DNA of 64,000 bases, taken from contig NZ_AUFQ01000007.1 in NCBI RefSeq assembly GCF_000426585.1, positions 81,042-145,041 of the forward strand, in the 5' to 3' direction. Under the pieces are notes generated by a model, which worked only from the letters and a program-made list of their open reading frames with translations, ran no database searches and was not told the origin of the DNA. The translations under genes were made by a program, and so were the position numbers. Source of the stretch: Segatella baroniae DSM 16972 = JCM 13447. GTDB lineage: Bacteria > Bacteroidota > Bacteroidia > Bacteroidales > Bacteroidaceae. This document shows, in pieces, positions 33,939-39,440 of the stretch (within the stretch, counting starts at the first letter, position 1; each line of letters begins with the position of its first letter).

Positions 33939-35654
33939 ATGGAACGACACCGCAGCTTTGGTAAATCCGTCCATACGGATTTGCTGCTGTTTGTGCTTGG
34001 AATCTTCGCCGGAGGCTTGATAGCTTGCGCGAGGGCGGACACCGTCAATCCACACACGGCTCCTGACAAGCCTGGCCAGGAGGCTGTCATCCAAGACAGA
34101 AAGGGCATGACCCTCAAGGGCAGGGTGACCTGTCAAGGCCGTGGACTGGCCCGGGTGGAGGTGTCGGATGGTGTCGAAGTGACAACAACGGACGACAGCG
34201 GAGTCTACTATCTGTCGTCGAAGAAGAAGTATGGCTATGTGTTCATCACGATTCCGGCAGGCTATGAGGTGAAGAACAAGAACGGAAACATGCCCGACTT
34301 CTTTAAGAAGGTGAACAGTGGCAAGGTCGGTGCCGTGGAGCGGCTGGACTTTGAACTCGTGAAAGCGGACAACCGGAAGCATGCGGTCATAGTGATGGCC
34401 GACTTCCACCTGGCCAATCGCACGGCCGACTTGAAGCAGTTTGCCGCCGTTGCTGCGGACATCAACCAGACAATAGGCCAACTTCGGCTGCAAGGGTATA
34501 AGGTCTACGGCCTGAGTCTGGGCGACGAGAGCTGGGATCTCTTCTGGTATCAGAACAACTTTGCCATTGCCGAGGCCATGGAACAGACCAAGATGATCGA
34601 CGCCCCGTTCTTCCATTGCATGGGAAACCACGACAACGATCCCTATTATGCCGACGACTGGCTGGCGGAAAAGGCGTTTGTCGACTGCTTTCCCGCCTAT
34701 TATTCGTTCAATGCGGGCAGCGCCCATTACGTCGTTCTCGACAATATTGAATACCTGAACTACGGGGCGAGTCCGGGAAACATCGGCAACCGCAATTACA
34801 ACACGACCATCGTCAAGGAACAGATGGACTGGTTGAAGAAAGACCTGGCCCTTGTGAAGGACAAGACGCAGCCTTTGTTCATCGCGTTCCATGCACCGCT
34901 CTATCGCAAACCGGGCTTGGACGGCAAGGGTAACTTGACGGCGAGATACAAACTGGCCGACGCCGAAGAGCTGACTGCATTGCTGAAAGACTACAAGAAC
35001 GTGCATGTTCTGTCGGGACACACCCACGACAATTTCAACATTGCAGCCTTGCCCAACATCCATGAACACAACACGAGTGCCATCTGCGCCACCTGGTGGT
35101 GGACAGGGAAGCTCACTTCCAACAGGCAACACCTGTGTTGTGACGGGACGCCGGGCGGCTATGGCGTCTACATGATCGATGGGGATGAACTGGAATGGTA
35201 CTACAAAGGCAAGGGCTTCGACAAGACCTACCAGTTCAGAACCTACGACATGAATCAGGTATATATCAGTGCTGACGACGTGAAGGGGCACACCAAGGCT
35301 TTTGCCGGCTACGCCCGCGGCTACGACAAGGCCCACCATGACAACGAAGTCCTTGTCAATGTGTGGAACTATGACAAAGGTTGGAGCATCGAGGTGACCG
35401 AAGGTGGCAGGCCGTTGGCCGTGACGCGCGTCGTCGGTTACGACCCGCTGCATGTATTAAGCTACGAGGCGCAACGCTGCGCGAACGGTGGAAAGCCGAC
35501 CGCCGAGTTCGTTACGAGCAAGACCGCCCACCTTTTCAAGGCGAAGGCGGCCAGTGCCGTCTCCACACTCTCTATCAAAGTGACGGATGGTTTCGGCCAT
35601 GTCTACAGGGAAGAGATGAAGCGTCCCAAAGCATTTGGGCTTTCCATGAGGTGA
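33939..35654 (+). CDS. Calcineurin-like metallophosphoesterase, probable lipoprotein
   Basis: 571 residues. An N-terminal signal segment ends in a lipobox-like GGLIAC (Cys30), suggesting periplasmic or surface attachment. A small beta-rich N-terminal domain (about 57-140) resembles the bacterial Ig or peptidase-regulatory-like domain seen in this group. The metallophosphoesterase motifs follow: ADFH (Asp155, His157), GLSLGD (Asp196), MGNHDN (Asn230, His231), HAPLY and LSGHTHDN. The remaining about 190 residues form a C-terminal beta domain. Related proteins cleave phosphodiesters. Here it could release glycerol 3-phosphate or a glycerophosphodiester outside the membrane for the two transporters upstream (inference). 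It starts 20 nt after the HAD gene. Confidence 0.82.
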   Translation: MERHRSFGKSVHTDLLLFVLGIFAGGLIACARADTVNPHTAPDKPGQEAVIQDRKGMTLKGRVTCQGRGLARVEVSDGVEVTTTDDSGVYYLSSKKKYGYVFITIPAGYEVKNKNGNMPDFFKKVNSGKVGAVERLDFELVKADNRKHAVIVMADFHLANRTADLKQFAAVAADINQTIGQLRLQGYKVYGLSLGDESWDLFWYQNNFAIAEAMEQTKMIDAPFFHCMGNHDNDPYYADDWLAEKAFVDCFPAYYSFNAGSAHYVVLDNIEYLNYGASPGNIGNRNYNTTIVKEQMDWLKKDLALVKDKTQPLFIAFHAPLYRKPGLDGKGNLTARYKLADAEELTALLKDYKNVHVLSGHTHDNFNIAALPNIHEHNTSAICATWWWTGKLTSNRQHLCCDGTPGGYGVYMIDGDELEWYYKGKGFDKTYQFRTYDMNQVYISADDVKGHTKAFAGYARGYDKAHHDNEVLVNVWNYDKGWSIEVTEGGRPLAVTRVVGYDPLHVLSYEAQRCANGGKPTAEFVTSKTAHLFKAKAASAVSTLSIKVTDGFGHVYREEMKRPKAFGLSMR

Positions 35655-35666
35655 CACCCTCTGAAA

Positions 35667-35690
35667 AACAACGGGTCAAACCCTTGTTAT
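35667..35690. terminator. Small bidirectional hairpin between the metallophosphoesterase and esterase genes
   Basis: AACAACGGGT (35667-35676) pairs with ACCCTTGTT (35680-35688) with one bulged C, between convergent genes. Confidence 0.45.
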
Positions 35691-35723
35691 TGTAAACCTA
35701 AGCAGGATGAAACCACCGTCCAA

Positions 35724-36617
35724 TCAGCGCATATACTGCATGAAGAACCGCCAAATCTCCTCGCCGGTGTCGATGTCGGCCTGGTGCCAGCTGTGCCGGG
35801 CACCTTCTATCGCATAGAACAGGACGGCGCGGTCCTTGTCGCCGCCGGCGTATCGATGGATGGTGACGCTGTGGCCGTTGTCCGGCGTCAGCCCGGCGCG
35901 CTTCTCCGTCTTCTCTTCGGTGCAGCGGTTGTGGGCGACCATGGCCCCCACGGCCAGCGGCACGGGCAGATAGCGGCCCCATCCGCCCGCGTTGGCCATG
36001 TCGCCGTCGAAGCGCGAAGTGGGGTCGGCCGTGCCGTGAATCTCCATGAAGGGCACCGGCCGCTTGGGCGACGGCCCTTTGTAGATGTCGTCCATCAGCT
36101 GTCCCGATACCGAAGCCAAGGCCCTGAAGGTGGTCTGGTTGCGATAGGCCAGCAGATAGCACACGTCTCCGCCGTTCGACATGCCTGTGAGGAACGTGTT
36201 CTGCCTGCTCAACTTGTAACGCCGCTGCACCACCTCGGCCAGTTTGCACAGGTTGCTCACGGGATCCTCGAGCCAGCCGGCCTGTTGTGGATAGCCCACG
36301 TTCCAGCTGCGCTTGCCCTTCGGGTCGCTCAGACCATCGGGCACGCAGAGCGCGAAGCCATGTGCCAGGGCCGCGTCGTGCATGTAGGTCTTCCTCTTGA
36401 TGTAGCTGCTGCCGTAGCCGTGGAGCACGAACACCAGCGGGGCGTCGGCCTTGAGCCCTTCGGGCAGCACCATCTTGAAGCGGCGCATGTGGCCGTTGAC
36501 CTTGACAGAGTCGAGCCGTTCCTCCTGGGCGTGCAGCGGAGCCGCCATGCCCATCGCCAGCAAGGCCAGCAAGGCGATTCCAGCGCGTGACGTTTTCAGG
36601 CCTTTCCTCCCTCTCAT
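35724..36617 (-). CDS. Secreted alpha/beta-hydrolase esterase, poly(3-hydroxybutyrate)-depolymerase-like
   Basis: 297 residues with a signal peptide (about 1-30, cut near LHAQE). The alpha/beta-hydrolase nucleophile elbow is GMSNGG with Ser147; the oxyanion region is LHGYGSS, and likely acid and base residues are in HGTADPTSRF and ARHSWHQ. The family (LpqC, feruloyl esterase and PHB-depolymerase-like) includes enzymes that remove acetyl or feruloyl groups from plant polysaccharides, and this is more likely here than polyester breakdown. Its start overlaps the end of the upstream kinase gene by 4 nt, so the two are co-translated. Confidence 0.8.
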   Translation of the reverse strand: MRGRKGLKTSRAGIALLALLAMGMAAPLHAQEERLDSVKVNGHMRRFKMVLPEGLKADAPLVFVLHGYGSSYIKRKTYMHDAALAHGFALCVPDGLSDPKGKRSWNVGYPQQAGWLEDPVSNLCKLAEVVQRRYKLSRQNTFLTGMSNGGDVCYLLAYRNQTTFRALASVSGQLMDDIYKGPSPKRPVPFMEIHGTADPTSRFDGDMANAGGWGRYLPVPLAVGAMVAHNRCTEEKTEKRAGLTPDNGHSVTIHRYAGGDKDRAVLFYAIEGARHSWHQADIDTGEEIWRFFMQYMR

Positions 36618-37705
36618 TTGCGCAGTTCCTGAAGGTAGTCGTTCATCTCGGGCAGTTTCCGCATGACGTCTTCGAAGAGGCGCAGCTGGTTCTTGGCCCG
36701 GTTCAGGTTGTGCTCCGGATATTTAATCTTATAATAGGTGTCGCCGTTCAGATAGTCGGCCAGGAAGCGGACGGCCTGCATGAAGGGGAACATGGCGGCC
36801 GCCAGGGGCAGATGGTTCGTCTCCTCTTCGGTCAGGAAGACGCCCGCCGACTGCAGGTAGCCTTCGGTGAAGGCCTTGTAGATGTCCATGTTGAAGCCCA
36901 CATGGTCCAGTTCGGGGTCTTCTTCGGTGGTGAAGTTGGCCGCCGTGCGCATGAAGTCGCCGAAGTCGGAGAAGACATAGCTGGGCATGACGGTGTCGAG
37001 GTCGATCACGCAGAGCACGTTGCCGTCCTCGTCGAAGAGCATGTTGTTCACCTTCGTGTCGCAGTGGCAGAGCCGCTTGGGCAGTTTGCCCGCCTGGTGC
37101 AGTCGTTCGGCGAAGCACATCTCGTCGGCATGGGCCTCGATTTCGTCGAGCAGCGGGCGTACTTCGGCCACACGACCGCGCTTGTCGGCCCCTACGGCTT
37201 CGCGCAACTGCTGCAAGCGGAAGCCCATGTTGTGGAAATCGGGAATTGTTTCGCCCAGCGTCTCGGGCACGTCGGTCAGCATGGCCTCGAAACGGCCGAA
37301 CGCCTGTCCCGCGAAACGCGAGCTTTCGGGCGTCACGGCCTCCATCGTCACCGACCGTGGGATGAAGACGGCGAGCCGCCAATACTGCTGCCGCTCGTCC
37401 TGGGTGTAGGTCTTGCCGTCCTTCGTGCGCACGAAGCGGAGCACCTTGCGGTCGATGTCGTCCTCGTTTTGCTCTATCAGCTTGCGGCGGATGTGGTCGG
37501 TCACCACCTCGATGTTGTGCTGCAAGAGGTCTACATCGGTGAAGACGGCGTTGTTGATGCGCTGCAACACGTAGTCGGGCCCCTCTTCGGCCGTCGTGAT
37601 CTTGTAAGTGTCGTTGATCAGGCCGTTGCCCAGCGCCTTGATCTCGGCAACGGAACCCTCCATCGTGAACGACTGGAGGATAGTTTTGATGTCTGCGTAA
37701 TCCAT
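36614..37705 (-). CDS. APH-fold small-molecule kinase, N-acetylhexosamine 1-kinase-like
   Basis: 363 residues starting MDYADIKTIL; the longer open frame upstream covers the promoter and is not used. The protein-kinase-like phosphotransferase motifs are HCDTKVNNML (catalytic Asp216, metal-binding Asn) and VIDLDTV (Asp235). Members with the CHCDTKVNN form resemble NahK-type kinases of N-acetylhexosamines and the so-called MdsC proteins of Prevotella rather than antibiotic kinases. A sugar such as GlcNAc or GalNAc is a reasonable substrate guess. Pairing with a secreted esterase hints at glycan salvage. Confidence 0.75.
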   Translation of the reverse strand: MDYADIKTILQSFTMEGSVAEIKALGNGLINDTYKITTAEEGPDYVLQRINNAVFTDVDLLQHNIEVVTDHIRRKLIEQNEDDIDRKVLRFVRTKDGKTYTQDERQQYWRLAVFIPRSVTMEAVTPESSRFAGQAFGRFEAMLTDVPETLGETIPDFHNMGFRLQQLREAVGADKRGRVAEVRPLLDEIEAHADEMCFAERLHQAGKLPKRLCHCDTKVNNMLFDEDGNVLCVIDLDTVMPSYVFSDFGDFMRTAANFTTEEDPELDHVGFNMDIYKAFTEGYLQSAGVFLTEEETNHLPLAAAMFPFMQAVRFLADYLNGDTYYKIKYPEHNLNRAKNQLRLFEDVMRKLPEMNDYLQELRK

Positions 37706-37740
37706 GCTTGATGCGTTTGTAAATTGATAGGTTGTGGTTG

Positions 37741-37771
37741 CAAAGATACAACTATCCTTTTGTTTCGCAAA
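37741..37771 (-). promoter_or_regulatory. Promoter for the kinase-esterase pair
   Basis: Minus-strand TTTG (37771-37768), a 19-nt spacer and TATCTTTG (37748-37741), 35 nt before the kinase start. Confidence 0.78.
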
Positions 37772-37849
37772 AAACGAGCGGCAAAGATTCAGGTCTTTTG
37801 TGTTGAAAGCAAAAAGAGCAGACCGGAAAGCCTCCAATCTGCTCTTTTG

Positions 37850-37922
37850 TCGGGATGACCGGATTCGAACTGGCGACCCCTACGTCCCGAACGTAGTGCG
37901 CTACCAACTGCGCTACATCCCG
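37850..37922 (-). tRNA. tRNA-Pro (anticodon CGG)
   Basis: A 73-nt cloverleaf on the minus strand. Acceptor CGGGATG pairs with CATCCCG, the D arm is GCGC-AGTTGGTA-GCGC, the anticodon arm is CTACG-TTCGGGA-CGTAG, and the T loop is TTCGAAT, with A as discriminator. CCA is not encoded. The T stem GCCAG/CCGGT contains an A52-C62 mismatch. Confidence 0.92.
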
Positions 37923-37965
37923 ATTGCAATGCGGCTGTCAGCTCGCCGAAGCCTGATTGCGGGTG

Positions 37966-37973
37966 CAAAGGTA
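37966..37973 (-). promoter_or_regulatory. -7 element for tRNA-Pro
   Basis: Minus-strand TACCTTTG, 44 nt before the tRNA 5' end. No clear -33. Confidence 0.55.
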
Positions 37974-38013
37974 AGCTATTTTTCCCATATACGATAACTT
38001 TTTGCGAGAAAAA

Positions 38014-38045
38014 TTTGCGCATGACGTATAAAAACTCTATCTTTG
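38014..38045 (+). promoter_or_regulatory. Promoter for tRNA-Phe
   Basis: TTTG (38014-38017), a 20-nt spacer and TATCTTTG (38038-38045), 27 nt before the tRNA. Confidence 0.8.
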
Positions 38046-38071
38046 CACTCGCTTTAAAGGAGCAAGCACAT

Positions 38072-38144
38072 GGTGCCATAGCTCAGTTGGTAGAGCAAAG
38101 GACTGAAAATCCTTGTGTCCCCGGTTCGATTCCTGGTGGTACCA
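38072..38144 (+). tRNA. tRNA-Phe (anticodon GAA)
   Basis: A 73-nt cloverleaf. Acceptor GGTGCCA pairs with TGGTACC (one G-T pair), the D arm is GCTC-AGTTGGTA-GAGC, the anticodon arm is AAGGA-CTGAAAA-TCCTT, and the T loop is TTCGATT, with A as discriminator. CCA is not encoded. The T stem CCCGG/CCTGG contains a C51-U63 mismatch. Confidence 0.93.
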
Positions 38145-38270
38145 CTCCTCCTTTCATTATGCCGTTCACATCTCTTCGGAGTGTGAGCGGCTTTCTTTTT
38201 TTGCGGGCGTGTCGAGTGTTAGTCCATGGCCGGTCGATGACCGTGGGGCGCCGCAGGCCCGTTGTTTTCC

Positions 38271-38400
38271 AAAAGCTTGTCGATTGGCGTCCAAGAAGCC
38301 CCCTTTTGCAACACCAAAGCGGCCCTTTTGCCTGGTCAAAGGGCTACTTTCGCGTGGCAACCGCTGTCCTTTTGCGGGCCGAAAACGCAGCGATGGAAAA
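38271..38400. repeat. 22-nt-period intergenic array C
   Basis: Unit positions are about 38272 (AAAGCTTGTCGATT), 38294 (AGAAGCCCCCTTTT), 38316 (AAAGCGGCCCTTTT), 38338 (AAAGGGCTACTTT), 38360 (ACCGCTGTCCTTTT) and 38382 (AAAACGCAGCGA), an exact 22-nt step throughout. The cores are more degenerate than in array B. Confidence 0.72.
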
Positions 38401-38428
38401 CCGTCGGACGGGTGTGGCTGTATGAAAG

Positions 38429-38471
38429 GCGAAAGGCTGAATCTCCCACCCCCGGAGATTCAGCCTTTCGC
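38429..38471. terminator. Long hairpin at the 3' end of the protease operon
   Basis: An 18-bp perfect stem (38429-38446 with 38454-38471; left arm GCGAAAGGCTGAATCTCC) has a 7-nt loop, 17 nt beyond the last gene of the minus-strand operon. No T-run follows on that strand. Confidence 0.65.
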
Positions 38472-38487
38472 ATGAAGCGGTGTCGCG

Positions 38488-39432
38488 TCAGAGGGCGTAG
38501 CCTACGCCCACCATCAGCGTGTTGATGCCGTAGGAGGCGAAGGCGTGGTGGTAGGTCACGTCGAGACGGAAGCCGTGGAACCGCCCTCCTGCGCCGAAGG
38601 TGAGGGCGTCGGAGCCTTTGTCGGCCTGCTGATAGCCCACGCGGGCGGAGAGCATGCCGTGGTAGGTGTACTCCAATCCGTTGGCGAAGAGGGTCTCGTG
38701 GGCGTCCTTCGGGGTGAAGTGGCGGCAGGAGACGGCGTAGGTGAGGGCGTGCTCAGGGGCGAGCCGCACGCTCCAATCGCCGCCGACGACAACAGACGTG
38801 GGCAGGCTGTAGGGGATTCCGGTGTCGTTGAACTTGACAGACTTGCCGAAATCCATCAGCCGCGCGCCCGCGGTGAGCGTCGTAGGCATGTCGGCCGCGA
38901 GGCGAAAGGCCTTTTGGTAGGCCGCGCCGACCGAGAACGCCCAGGCATTGGCACTCGTGGCCGCGCTGCTGCGGGCGTATGTGGCGGTGGCATAGACGGC
39001 AATCTCGGGAACGACGGCGAAGGAATAGCCCAGGTCGATGGCCATCTCGTAGGGCGAAACGCTGGCGGGCTGTCCGTCGGTTCCTACGGAAGGAACGGTC
39101 AGTCCAGCCTGATAGCGCATGCCGGCGAGCAGCGCCGATCGGTTGGCGAAGCGCCAACCTGCGCCGAAGTTGTACTGCATGAGTCGGCCCGCGTCGGTCT
39201 TGGGCTGCATCTCGGTGGTGACATCGGCCGCGAATCGCGTGTCGCCGAAGGTGAGCGCGGCCGGGTTTGTATGGATGTGCATTTGGCCGGTGTTGCCGAG
39301 CAACGTGTTTCCCATGGCGGCCGAACGTGCGTCGGGGTTGGCTTCGAGCACGGGAAGGAGGCGGCTTTGTGCCGTTGCCTGGAGCGCGACGCCTGTGCAA
39401 AGGGTGAGCAAGGCCAATGATATTCTGTTCAT
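38488..39432 (-). CDS. PorV/PorQ-like outer-membrane beta-barrel protein
   Basis: 314 residues with a signal peptide (about 1-22, LQATAQ). The mature N-terminus LPVLEANPDARSAAMGNTLLG, followed by HTNPAALTF, is the typical opening of the PorV/PorQ family (FadL-related barrels). In type IX secretion PorV receives cargo and carries it to the sortase. Alternating beta-strands with aromatic girdles fill the rest, and it ends in VGVGYAL. It is the last gene of the susC-susD-BACON-protease operon, 8 nt after a protease that carries a T9SS sorting domain, which suggests a dedicated partner for that cargo. Whether it replaces or supplements a chromosomal PorV is unknown. Confidence 0.78.
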   Translation of the reverse strand: MNRISLALLTLCTGVALQATAQSRLLPVLEANPDARSAAMGNTLLGNTGQMHIHTNPAALTFGDTRFAADVTTEMQPKTDAGRLMQYNFGAGWRFANRSALLAGMRYQAGLTVPSVGTDGQPASVSPYEMAIDLGYSFAVVPEIAVYATATYARSSAATSANAWAFSVGAAYQKAFRLAADMPTTLTAGARLMDFGKSVKFNDTGIPYSLPTSVVVGGDWSVRLAPEHALTYAVSCRHFTPKDAHETLFANGLEYTYHGMLSARVGYQQADKGSDALTFGAGGRFHGFRLDVTYHHAFASYGINTLMVGVGYAL

Positions 39433-39440
39433 AGTGGTCG

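Larger units (their letters stand above)
38145..38487. other. Intergenic region tRNA-Phe to PorV-like gene (343 nt)
   Basis: Contains a short GC-rich stretch, array C, and the 18-bp hairpin at 38429. No ORF with protein-like composition was seen. Confidence 0.75.

Noticed and set aside
36614..37705. Aminoglycoside resistance kinase
   Set aside because: The fold motifs are shared, but HCDTKVNNML and pairing with a secreted esterase fit sugar-kinase-like relatives. There is no evidence for antibiotic modification.
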